44,084 bases of DNA from Veillonellaceae bacterium (lineage in GTDB: Bacteria > Bacillota > Negativicutes > JAAYSF01): the NCBI GenBank assembly GCA_012523975.1, contig JAAYSF010000051.1, positions 1 to 44,084 of the forward strand, given 5' to 3'. Both the position numbers and the translations under genes were made by a program. Positions 7,602-15,373 of the stretch are shown here, in pieces. The notes under the pieces were generated by a model. The model had not been told where the DNA came from and searched no databases. It saw only the letters and a list, made by a program, of their open reading frames with translations. Numbering within the stretch: position 1 is the first letter of the stretch; every line of letters starts with the position of its first letter.

Positions 7602-8810
7602 TTAACCAAACAGGCGTTTTAATTTCTCGACAACGCCTTTAGGCTGCTGCTTAACTTTCCACTCACCTGAAGCCAATGTCTTAGCTAAGTTAAATACCGA
7701 CTGGGATACTTGGGCATCAGGATCGGAAGCCACGAAAGGTATTCCGCGGTTGACCGAACCGACGACTACTCTACCGTCACTCGGCAGAGTAGCGATAAAG
7801 GTGCAGCGCAGACTTTCTTCAGCTTCGTGCGGCTCCATGCCGCCTTCTGAATTGGCCCTGTTTAAAACGACCTTTACTTTGTCGGGGAGATAGTTCAGGG
7901 ACTCCATTATTTCCAAGCACAATTTAACATTCTTGATTGTCGGCAGATCCATTGAGGAAACTACCATTATCTGATCTGATACATCTAGGATGGATAATAT
8001 CGTGTCATTAAACATTGGCGCAGTATCAACTATCACGTAATCAAACATGGTCTGCATAGTTTCCAGGATGGCGGACAGGTGACTGCCGGTAATAGTTTCG
8101 GCTTGCTCAGGCCGAAACGGCGCCGGAAGCACTTTGACATTCTCATTATAAGCGGTGAGGTAACTGTTAATCAGAGTTGGGTCAAGATTGTCAATATCCC
8201 GCACCAAGTCAGCAATCGTTGCTTGCGGCAGCAAATTTAAAAATAGCGACACATCGCCAAACTGAAGGTCGGCGTCAACAATCCCAACCTTGGCACCCGT
8301 CCTATCAGCTAGCGCGACGGCCAGATTGGTGGCAATAGTTGTTTTGCCAATGCCCCCTTTAGTACTGAAGATCGTAATAATCTTACCTTTAGCCGGTGGC
8401 TTTGCCATGGCTACCACGTTGCGGCGTTTCTGCTCGTTTGCATAAACTTGTTTAACAGCCTGTAGCAGCTCATCGCCGGTGAAGGGCTTGACTAAATAAT
8501 TTTTTGCCCCGGCTAGCATGGCGCGGCGCAGATACTCCTGCTCGCCCTGAACACTCATGATAATTATAGCTGTCCCTGGCAGTTCAGTAGATATCACCTC
8601 AGTTGCCGTAATTCCATCCATGCCGGGCATGTTTATATCCATAAGGATAATATCAGGATTGGTGCTTTTAGCCTTTTCAATAGCCTCGTCTGCCGTAGCA
8701 GCCTCAGCAACTGATGTTATTTCGGGATGGAACTCCATCAGCTTGCCAATATTTATCCGGGTCGCCTCAATATCGTCAGCGATTAGTACCTTTATCTTCT
8801 CGGCCATCAT
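7602..8810 (-). CDS. tadZ: TadZ/CpaE: receiver domain fused to MinD-like ATPase
   Basis: A 402-residue pilus-localisation protein. Residues about 5-120 are a response-regulator receiver with all key residues: the acidic pair in VLIADD, the phospho-acceptor Asp in LMDINMPGMDG, Ser in IIMSVQG and Lys in YLVKPF. A short linker leads to a MinD/ParA-type ATPase with the deviant Walker motif STKGGIGKTTIATNLA, then VGIVDADLQFGDVSLFLNL and VDTAPMFNDTILSILD. TadZ family proteins mark the pole or site of pilus assembly. Many have degenerate receivers; this one looks phosphorylatable. ATG at 8810 follows GGGAGGG, with a second ATG at 8807. The start overlaps the end of rcpA. Confidence 0.9.
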   Translation of the reverse strand: MMAEKIKVLIADDIEATRINIGKLMEFHPEITSVAEAATADEAIEKAKSTNPDIILMDINMPGMDGITATEVISTELPGTAIIIMSVQGEQEYLRRAMLAGAKNYLVKPFTGDELLQAVKQVYANEQKRRNVVAMAKPPAKGKIITIFSTKGGIGKTTIATNLAVALADRTGAKVGIVDADLQFGDVSLFLNLLPQATIADLVRDIDNLDPTLINSYLTAYNENVKVLPAPFRPEQAETITGSHLSAILETMQTMFDYVIVDTAPMFNDTILSILDVSDQIMVVSSMDLPTIKNVKLCLEIMESLNYLPDKVKVVLNRANSEGGMEPHEAEESLRCTFIATLPSDGRVVVGSVNRGIPFVASDPDAQVSQSVFNLAKTLASGEWKVKQQPKGVVEKLKRLFG

Positions 8811-10035
8811 TTGTCCCTCCCCATGGATCCTCTTGGATAAAATCTTGCATTTCTTGCGTAGCCTGCGGTATATAGTCAGCCGGGTCAACAATAGAAGGTG
8901 TAATTAAGATAATTAGCTCAGTCTCGTTCTTGTTAAAAGCAGTGCTTTTGAACAAATTTCCAATAACCGGTAAATCACCAAGTAACGGAACTTTAGTAAT
9001 ATCCCGTGTTGCTTGGCTGGAAATCAAGCCACCAATAGCCATTGTCTGTCCTGAAGATAAGGCAATTGAAGTCTCGGCCTGACTTGATTTGATCGGCGGA
9101 ATCTTCATATTGTTACCCAACTCAATGCTTTTCCCCGAATCCCAATCTAATGAACTTACTTCAGCTTTAATTTTGCTATTAATTAAACCCTCGGCGTTAA
9201 CCATCGGCGCAACTTCCAGTTTAATACCATAATCCTTCCATTCTATGGCAATCTGTCCGTTTTGGACACTTACGGGAACAGGAATCTGGCCTCCTACTAA
9301 AATATCGGCTTTATCACCGCTAAGTGTTATGACATTCGGCTGTGACAGGATTTTTGCCGCCCCGTTCTTAATGAGCGCTTTAAGCTCGGCGTTAATTTCG
9401 GAATAGGTTCCCAAACTTCCAAATGCCTTAGAGGCTGTTTTGTTGATAGCGCTTTGGCCAAAACTAAACATTCCCGGAGCATCAGCTGCAGACCAATTAA
9501 TACCTAATTTTTTCTCTTTAGCGCGATCTATTTCAACTATCTTGGCCTCAATTTTCACCTGTACCGGCTTAGTAAGCTCCAGTAAATTGACGACCTTATT
9601 GCCATAGGCACCGGCAACAGCCTCTGCCCGGCCTTTTTGATATTGATCGCTTACTTTACCCTCAAGAATTATCGTTTTACCGACTTTACTGACCCGAATA
9701 TTCTCATAGCCTAAAATAGCTCTGATTTCATTGGCAATTGGCGCATCATCGGCCGCAACTTCTACCAGATAACTGGACCGGCCGGCATACGACCACACAT
9801 GAAAGGTCGTGGCGCCAGGCGCTTTTCCGAGCAGCAAAACTTCCGAGCCGGAAACCACCAAGACGTCAGCGATATCAGGATTTGCAATTGCAACCCGTTG
9901 AACGCCAGAAAAGTGCAGTACCCGTGACTGATTGACGGCGACTGACAGACTTTCAGCAGCCAAAGCTGACGGACTAACGATTATGATAAACGCAGCAAGT
10001 ATAACGGCCGTGAAGAAAGCGCGTATATAATACAT
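8776..10035 (-). CDS. rcpA: Flp pilus secretin RcpA/CpaC
   Basis: A 419-residue outer-membrane channel component. An N-terminal signal peptide (about residues 1-26, ending SALAAES) is followed by a pilus-secretin N domain with VAIANPDIADVLVVSG, a BON-like segment (ANEIRAILGYENIRV), and the secretin core with VKIEAKIVEIDRAKEKKLGINW, LSQPNVITLSGDKADILVGGQIPVPV and the C-terminal VPLLGDLPVIGNLFKST. A secretin implies an outer membrane, which supports a diderm host. ATG at 10035 follows AAGAAGGT. It overlaps tadZ at its 3' end and lies 34 bases after rcpC. Confidence 0.92.
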   Translation of the reverse strand: MYYIRAFFTAVILAAFIIIVSPSALAAESLSVAVNQSRVLHFSGVQRVAIANPDIADVLVVSGSEVLLLGKAPGATTFHVWSYAGRSSYLVEVAADDAPIANEIRAILGYENIRVSKVGKTIILEGKVSDQYQKGRAEAVAGAYGNKVVNLLELTKPVQVKIEAKIVEIDRAKEKKLGINWSAADAPGMFSFGQSAINKTASKAFGSLGTYSEINAELKALIKNGAAKILSQPNVITLSGDKADILVGGQIPVPVSVQNGQIAIEWKDYGIKLEVAPMVNAEGLINSKIKAEVSSLDWDSGKSIELGNNMKIPPIKSSQAETSIALSSGQTMAIGGLISSQATRDITKVPLLGDLPVIGNLFKSTAFNKNETELIILITPSIVDPADYIPQATQEMQDFIQEDPWGGTNDGREDKGTNR

Positions 10036-10069
10036 AAATAGCTACCTTCTTTCATTATTTTCGAGAGCT

Positions 10070-10927
10070 TTAATTTAGCGGTATTGTCTCAATCTCGGTG
10101 CCCCGAATCACGCTAACTCCTGGGCCGCCAGACGAGGGAACCGCATTAGCAGTCTCACTTGTTATATAGACCGGCTGTGGTGTGGATGGAACCTGTATCC
10201 CTACCAAATCTTTCGGCGTTACCACATTAGTTATTTCGATTCCGTTCAGCGGCAAGTACGGGCGCAGAGCTAAATTAATCTTGCCTTTTTCGTGGACCAG
10301 TGTTAATTTGGCAGCTTCATCGGGCGTAACGGCTAAAGTAATGGTCGAGGTTTTAATGGTCTCCTTAGCTCCTTGTTTATTCCCTTCTGCCGTAATACCG
10401 TCCTCAGCATCACGGTTAGCAGCCAGTACCAAGACATTTTGCAGAATAAGATGACTGACATCATCACCTACGGTAGACTGATCAAAGGTCGCAATGACGT
10501 CAACATAGTCGCCCGGCTTTATAAATCCGGCAACGCCGCTGACCTCATTTACCATTACTGTCAGAGCCCGTTTATCGCGGGGAATAATACCGGTAAATCC
10601 AGCTGCTTTATTTTCTCTCATTAATCGCTGTTCTGTAACCTGCTCGCCTGGCACAATATGCTCCCGGACAATTGTCCCAACTATACTGTTTAAATCCATT
10701 ACCGCTCCCGGCTGCACATACTCAGACGGAACCTTGGTCTCTTCGACCATACCCGGCGTTATCTTAGTCTTGGGCGGCATATCAGCTTTAGCTACAATGA
10801 CAGGCACGCTGTCCTTAGCGTCAGTACGGCCGCTAGCTTTTTGCAGGTAGTTATATACTAGCAGTGAAATCATAACACTTAAAATCAGCGCAATTGCCAG
10901 CAATCCTTTGTTTGAAAATTTTTGCAA
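10070..10927 (-). CDS. rcpC: Flp pilus assembly protein RcpC/CpaB
   Basis: A 285-residue periplasmic protein anchored by an N-terminal helix (LLAIALILSVMISLLVYNYL). It has a SAF/AFP-like domain beginning VPVIVAKADMPPKTKITPGMV and the RcpC segment KRALTVMVNEVSGVAGFIKPGDYVDVIATFD, followed by LILQNVLVLAAN. CpaB/RcpC interacts with the secretin and is the usual first gene of Tad operons. The start codon is TTG at 10927, after a GGGGGGAG ribosome site. The C-terminal 30 residues are Pro/Ser/Gly-rich. Confidence 0.9.
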   Translation of the reverse strand: MQKFSNKGLLAIALILSVMISLLVYNYLQKASGRTDAKDSVPVIVAKADMPPKTKITPGMVEETKVPSEYVQPGAVMDLNSIVGTIVREHIVPGEQVTEQRLMRENKAAGFTGIIPRDKRALTVMVNEVSGVAGFIKPGDYVDVIATFDQSTVGDDVSHLILQNVLVLAANRDAEDGITAEGNKQGAKETIKTSTITLAVTPDEAAKLTLVHEKGKINLALRPYLPLNGIEITNVVTPKDLVGIQVPSTPQPVYITSETANAVPSSGGPGVSVIRGTEIETIPLN

Positions 10928-11024
10928 TTATTCTCACTCCCCCCGCCTTCCTTATCTATATTTACATTGTACTAATTAGACAGGGTGTTTTCATCTGACC
11001 TTCTTCCTTAAATGACAGCCTTGT

Positions 11025-11067
11025 GCGGTCTGGTTTTTCTGGGACCACCGCCCCACTAAAGTGGGGC
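11025..11067. other. Two adjacent hairpins upstream of the tad operon
   Basis: GCGGTCTGGT pairs with ACCACCGC (11025-11051, A-rich loop on the minus strand), and GCCCCAC pairs with GTGGGGC (11050-11067, TAAA loop). They lie in the 220-base gap between rcpC and the decarboxylase terminator. A possible minus-strand promoter (TTGCAC, 17-base spacer, GATATT) lies upstream around 11107-11135, so both would be in the 5' leader. I recognise no riboswitch class. No T-tract follows them, so they are not simple terminators. Confidence 0.4.
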
Positions 11068-11149
11068 CTGCTTCGGATTGTTGTTAGCCCGGACATTATT
11101 GCAATATCCGACTAGATTCGCCGCAGTGCAATATATTACCTGCAAGTAA

Positions 11150-11173
11150 AAGGAGACACCGAAGTGTCTCCTT
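11150..11173 (-). terminator. Terminator of the decarboxylase gene
   Basis: AAGGAGACAC and GTGTCTCCTT form a perfect 10-bp stem with a CGAA/TTCG tetraloop. On the minus strand it is followed by TTACTTG; its T-rich end lies four bases past the decarboxylase stop. Confidence 0.8.
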
Positions 11174-11176
11174 GAA

Positions 11177-12337
11177 TTAACCTGCTAATATTATATTGTT
11201 TGTAAGCTCCAGTTCAATGTCTTCCCATATTAAAATCGGCGTTTTAGCAAAACCGTTGAAAACGGTAGCCGAAGCTGAAGTATATGAACCGCAGTTGGGA
11301 ACCAAGAGCACATCATCCATTTCCAGCGGTACTGTCAGCTTGTCGCGGAAGAGAATATCAAGCGAATCACAGCTTGGCCCGGCAAAAGTTGCCGGAATCT
11401 TAGGACCAGTCTTAAAAGTCTCTAGCTCGAAATCCCAGTGGTCGAAGATTATACCTGAAAAAGTTCCGTATAAACCATCATCAAGGAAATACCAAACTTT
11501 ATTATTGCGCTCCTGCACACCAATAACTCTAGTAATCAGGTTCATCGCGGTGCCGCAGATAAACCGGCCCGGCTCACACCACACTTCGATGTCAGGGAAA
11601 TACTTTCTTACTGCCGCGCCGATTGTTTCAATCATGCCGGAAATGTCAATATCTTCATTGAGGGCGGGAATCGGAAATCCGCCGCCGATATCGAGAATTC
11701 TTAGATCAAGACCTTGTTGTTTAGCCTCATCAAACAGCCTGCGGCTGATTTGCAAAGCTTGGATATAAGCGTCGGCATTAGGCGACTGACTGCCAACATG
11801 GAAACAAATCCCTGCGGCATCAAGCCCCTGGGCCTTAGCCATTTCTAAAAGGCGCAGCGCATCTTCCGGACGGGCGCCGAACTTTTTATTGAGGTCAACA
11901 TGAGCATCGGGATTGTCCACTCTGATGCGCAGCAGAGAAGTACCGCCTGGCACTAACTTCGCCATCTTGGCAATCTCGCTCTCACTGTCAAAGGTGAATT
12001 TATTTACACCGGTGCTTTTAGCGGCTTTAAGGCCTCCTGGAGTTTTTACAGGATTGGCATAAACCATACGGTCAGCGTCTACTCCCTGCGCGGAAAGCGC
12101 CAAAATTTCGCCGTCCGAAGCGACGTCGAAACAAGAACCGAGTTCATTCAGCTTTGCGATAATCCGCTCGTTTGGATTAGCCTTGACCGCATAATATATC
12201 TTAACGCCAGGCAGTCGCTTGGCGAGAAATTTATAATTGCGTTCGATTTGTTTCTCGGAAATAACCAGCAGCGGTGTACCATAGTTTTCGGCCAGATAAT
12301 CTACCGCCGGTTTTGTCAGTTTGAAGAACTTTTCCAT
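11177..12337 (-). CDS. PLP-dependent lysine/ornithine decarboxylase
   Basis: A 386-residue fold-III decarboxylase. The PLP lysine is in VKIYYAVKANPN (about residue 53), followed by the family blocks DVASDGEI, ICFHVGSQS, DIGGGFPIP (phosphate loop), WCEPGRFICG, and the catalytic Cys in GPSCDSLD. Length and motifs fit eukaryotic-like ornithine decarboxylases and the Selenomonas lysine/ornithine decarboxylase rather than DapDC (LysA), because the C-terminal motif is CDSLD. The product would be cadaverine and/or putrescine. In Selenomonas-type diderms, cadaverine is linked to peptidoglycan and helps anchor the outer membrane; transfer of that role here is inference. Substrate choice cannot be read from sequence. 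It is a single-gene unit with its own promoter and terminator. Confidence 0.85.
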   Translation of the reverse strand: MEKFFKLTKPAVDYLAENYGTPLLVISEKQIERNYKFLAKRLPGVKIYYAVKANPNERIIAKLNELGSCFDVASDGEILALSAQGVDADRMVYANPVKTPGGLKAAKSTGVNKFTFDSESEIAKMAKLVPGGTSLLRIRVDNPDAHVDLNKKFGARPEDALRLLEMAKAQGLDAAGICFHVGSQSPNADAYIQALQISRRLFDEAKQQGLDLRILDIGGGFPIPALNEDIDISGMIETIGAAVRKYFPDIEVWCEPGRFICGTAMNLITRVIGVQERNNKVWYFLDDGLYGTFSGIIFDHWDFELETFKTGPKIPATFAGPSCDSLDILFRDKLTVPLEMDDVLLVPNCGSYTSASATVFNGFAKTPILIWEDIELELTNNIILAG

Positions 12338-12383
12338 TTATCATCCCCCCGTCTAAATTATGACTTGTAAAAGGCATGATTAG

Positions 12384-12411
12384 ATTTTAACACAACTGGC
12401 CGAAAGTGCAA
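12384..12411 (-). promoter_or_regulatory. Promoter of the decarboxylase gene
   Basis: On the minus strand TTGCAC (12406-12411) is followed after 16 bases by TAAAAT (12384-12389). The start codon at 12337 is preceded by a GGGGGG ribosome site. Confidence 0.55.
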
Positions 12412-12439
12412 TGTTTGAAAAAAATATTTTTTTGGTCCT

Positions 12440-13570
12440 TTATGACAGCTTTTTTTGGAACTTAAGCACACTGGCCGTCAGCACAGCAATTATATAGGCC
12501 GAGAGGGCCACTACCGGCGCTAGCAGATAGTTGAGGCCAATGCCTTTTAGGATAATACCGCGGGCAATTTCCAGAAAATAAGTCAGCGGCAGTACATAGC
12601 CAATGTAATAGAAAAAGGTTGGCATAGCTTCGCGCGGAAACATAAAGCCTGACAACAGTACGCTTGGCAAAAAGATAAAGAACGACATCTGCATGGCCTG
12701 CATCTGGGTCTTGGCAATATTTGAAATGAGGATTCCGAGTCCCAGTGATGCGACAATAAATAATGTAGTCAAGCCGTATAGCAGCGCCAGACTGCCGCGG
12801 ACGGGCAGGTCAAACACGATGACACCTACCATCATCGCTAAGGTAGCCTGAACATAGCCGACAAAAACATACGGGATGAGTTTTCCCAGCATAAGTTCAT
12901 AAGAACGCATCGGCGTTACGATTAGTTGCTCTAAAGTGCCGCGTTCCCGTTCGCGGACAATGGCCATTGAGGTAATCATAACCATGGTCATTGTTAAAAT
13001 AACTCCCATAATGCCGGGCACCATATAATACGCCGAAATAAAGTCGGGGTTATACCAGGGCCGGATTCTGATATCATAGGGCATTTCAGCAGCATGACTG
13101 CCGGCCACCCCGCCTTGAAGGCGGTTTATAACAATTTCCTGGGATTCTTTTAAACCTATTATTTGAGCCGTACTTATTGCCGACGCAGCCGACATCGAGT
13201 CAGAGGCATCAACAATGACTTGAATCGCCGCTGACCGGCCGTGTTTCAAGTTTTGCGTAAAATCAGGCGGAATGATAATTCCGACCTTAGCTTTGCCGCT
13301 GTCAATAAGCTCGGTAACGGTCTGATAATTAGCCGCAACATACTTTATATCGTAATACTCGGTCGCCGACAGCGCTGACACGAAGTCCCGCCCATCTTGC
13401 TGCAGCGATTGATCGTAGACAACGGTCGGCAGATGTTTAACATCGGTATTGATGGCATAACCAAATAATAAGAGCTGAATAATCGGCATTACGACCATCA
13501 TGGCAAAGGTAAGCCTGTCACGGCGCATCTGGATAAATTCTTTAATTAATAAAGCTTTAAGCCGCCTCAT
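12440..13570 (-). CDS. ABC-2 type exporter permease (YbhR/YbhS-like)
   Basis: A 376-residue permease. One N-terminal helix (FAMMVVMPIIQLLLFGYAIN) is followed by a large extracytoplasmic domain (about 45-170) and five C-terminal helices. The cytoplasmic loop VRERERGTLEQLIVTPMRSYELMLGK is diagnostic of ABC-2 drug-type permeases. With the two ATPases and the HlyD protein upstream it would form a tripartite-type exporter, like YbhGFSR in Escherichia coli. Only one permease gene is present, so the membrane part is probably a homodimer. Its start overlaps the stop of the second ATPase by 4 bases. The substrate is unknown. Confidence 0.88.
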   Translation of the reverse strand: MRRLKALLIKEFIQMRRDRLTFAMMVVMPIIQLLLFGYAINTDVKHLPTVVYDQSLQQDGRDFVSALSATEYYDIKYVAANYQTVTELIDSGKAKVGIIIPPDFTQNLKHGRSAAIQVIVDASDSMSAASAISTAQIIGLKESQEIVINRLQGGVAGSHAAEMPYDIRIRPWYNPDFISAYYMVPGIMGVILTMTMVMITSMAIVRERERGTLEQLIVTPMRSYELMLGKLIPYVFVGYVQATLAMMVGVIVFDLPVRGSLALLYGLTTLFIVASLGLGILISNIAKTQMQAMQMSFFIFLPSVLLSGFMFPREAMPTFFYYIGYVLPLTYFLEIARGIILKGIGLNYLLAPVVALSAYIIAVLTASVLKFQKKLS

Positions 13571-14472
13571 TTTATCAACTCCCCGCGGCTTTTTTTGACG
13601 TAATTCACAAAGACATCTTCCAAGGACGGTGAAATCACCTGCGGCGAATAGTCTGTATAATAGCCTTGGTCGTTTTCTTGTACCAGTACTCTAAGGCTTG
13701 AACCGTATACATAGGCGTCCAAAAACGGGGCCTGCTCGGCGGTAATTCTAGCCAGCAGGGCCATTGGGTCATCGGCTCTTAATGAAAGCAGTTTGCCTGG
13801 TACACGCGCTTTAAGGGCTTGTGGGGTATCTGAGGCGATTAGTTTTCCTTCAAAGATAAATCCGATTTCATCGCAATGCTCAGCCTCGTCCATAAAATGC
13901 GTCGTTACCATAACGGTTGTGCCGCCGGCGGCTAAATCATAAATAATATCCCAAAACATGCGCCGTGACTTGGGGTCAACACCGCCCGTCGGTTCATCCA
14001 GAAAAACAATCGCCGGTTTATGCAAAATTGAGCAGCCAAGTGCCAGCCGCTGTTTCCAACCTCCCGATAGATTTACAGTCATTTCATGCTCACGTCCTGC
14101 CAGGTTAGCCATACCAATCATTTCTTTGATTCGCTGCTTGGCCTCGGCTCCGGCCAAACTGTAAATACCGGCATAGAAACGAAGGTTTTCAAGTACCGTC
14201 AAATCATCATACAAACTAAACTTCTGGGACATATACCCGATTTTGGTCTTTATCAGCTCGCTGTCGCGGGCAATGTCTAGTCCAAGCACCTCACCGTTGC
14301 CCGAGGTTGGGGATAATATTCCGCACAGCATTCTAATAGTCGTAGATTTGCCTGATCCGTTAGGACCGAGAAAGCCATATATTGATCCTTTTTTGACGGC
14401 CAAATCGACTTGGTCGACAGCGATAAACTCTCCAAACTTTTTTGTCAGTTGGGTTGTCTTTACGGCATACAT
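13567..14472 (-). CDS. ABC transporter ATP-binding protein (second)
   Basis: A 301-residue ATPase with Walker A GPNGSGKSTTIR, Q-loop IGYMSQKFSLYDDLT, signature LSGGWKQRLALG, Walker B AIVFLDEPTGGVDP and the switch His in VTTHFMDEAEHCD. The C-terminal ~80 residues (through SPSLEDVFVNYVKK) are the usual regulatory tail of DrrA-type subunits. It is a near-duplicate in layout of the ATPase upstream, so the two probably form a heterodimer equivalent to the two halves of YbhF. ATG at 14472 follows GAGGAGG, 1 base after the preceding stop. Confidence 0.9.
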   Translation of the reverse strand: MYAVKTTQLTKKFGEFIAVDQVDLAVKKGSIYGFLGPNGSGKSTTIRMLCGILSPTSGNGEVLGLDIARDSELIKTKIGYMSQKFSLYDDLTVLENLRFYAGIYSLAGAEAKQRIKEMIGMANLAGREHEMTVNLSGGWKQRLALGCSILHKPAIVFLDEPTGGVDPKSRRMFWDIIYDLAAGGTTVMVTTHFMDEAEHCDEIGFIFEGKLIASDTPQALKARVPGKLLSLRADDPMALLARITAEQAPFLDAYVYGSSLRVLVQENDQGYYTDYSPQVISPSLEDVFVNYVKKSRGELIK

Positions 14473-14473
14473 T

Positions 14474-15373
14474 TTAGACCTCCTCACCGGCTAGCGCGAC
14501 AAAAACATCTTCAAGACTCGGGCTGATAGGCTTGAGCGTTGCGTCAGTTATTCCCGCCTGGCCAAGTGCAGCCTTAATTTCACGCAACGCCTTGTTAGCA
14601 TCGCTTACAACCAGATGATAACTATCCCCGAACGAACTGATATCCATAATAGCGCAGTCTTTTAGTATCGGTTTTAGTCTTTTGACAGATGTTTTAAGCT
14701 CGATCAATTTGTGCGGATAAGCCGCGCAGAGCGCTTTTGGCGTGTCACAGGCAATAACCCGGCCGTCGTGCATAAACGCAATCCGACTGCACAGCTCGGC
14801 CTCATCCATATAGGGCGTTGACACAACGATTGTCATCCCCTCTTTATTAAGACCGTACAGCATTTGCCAAAACTCCCGCCTTGATACGGGATCTACACCG
14901 GTCGTCGGCTCATCGAGAAATAGTATCTTTGGCTTGTGGACAAGCCCGGCGGCCAACGCCAACTTTTGTTTCATACCGCCTGACAGATTATCAGCAAGCC
15001 GATCCTTAAAAGGCTTGAGCTTAGTCAAAGTCAAAATTTCTTCGGCAATTTTATCAATGTCGGCTTTATCTGCCCCGTACAAGGCCCCCAAGAGACTGAT
15101 GTTCTCCATAACCGTCAATTCACCGTACAAACTGAATTTCTGCGGGACATAGCCGATATTGCCCTTAATCTTTTCCAGTACATGCTCACCCAACACACTG
15201 ACAGCACCACTGTCAGGCGTCAGTATCCCGATAATCATCCTGATTATTGTAGTTTTACCTGCACCGTCAGGACCAACGAGGCCAAAGATTTCGCCGGTTT
15301 TTACCCCCAGCGACAAGCTATCGACAGCCGTTATCCTGCCGAATCTTTTTGATACATTATCGAGGCTGATCAT
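14474..15373 (-). CDS. ABC transporter ATP-binding protein (first)
   Basis: A 299-residue ATPase with Walker A GPDGAGKTTIIR, Q-loop IGYVPQKFSLYGELT, signature LSGGMKQKLALA, Walker B KILFLDEPTTGVDP and a variant switch region VSTPYMDEAELCS, with Pro-Tyr where a His is usual. The same variant occurs in the first half of YbhF-like double ATPases as I recall them, so this may be the non-hydrolysing partner. It starts with ATG overlapping the HlyD stop by 4 bases. The tail again ends SPSLEDVFVAL. Confidence 0.9.
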   Translation of the reverse strand: MISLDNVSKRFGRITAVDSLSLGVKTGEIFGLVGPDGAGKTTIIRMIIGILTPDSGAVSVLGEHVLEKIKGNIGYVPQKFSLYGELTVMENISLLGALYGADKADIDKIAEEILTLTKLKPFKDRLADNLSGGMKQKLALAAGLVHKPKILFLDEPTTGVDPVSRREFWQMLYGLNKEGMTIVVSTPYMDEAELCSRIAFMHDGRVIACDTPKALCAAYPHKLIELKTSVKRLKPILKDCAIMDISSFGDSYHLVVSDANKALREIKAALGQAGITDATLKPISPSLEDVFVALAGEEV

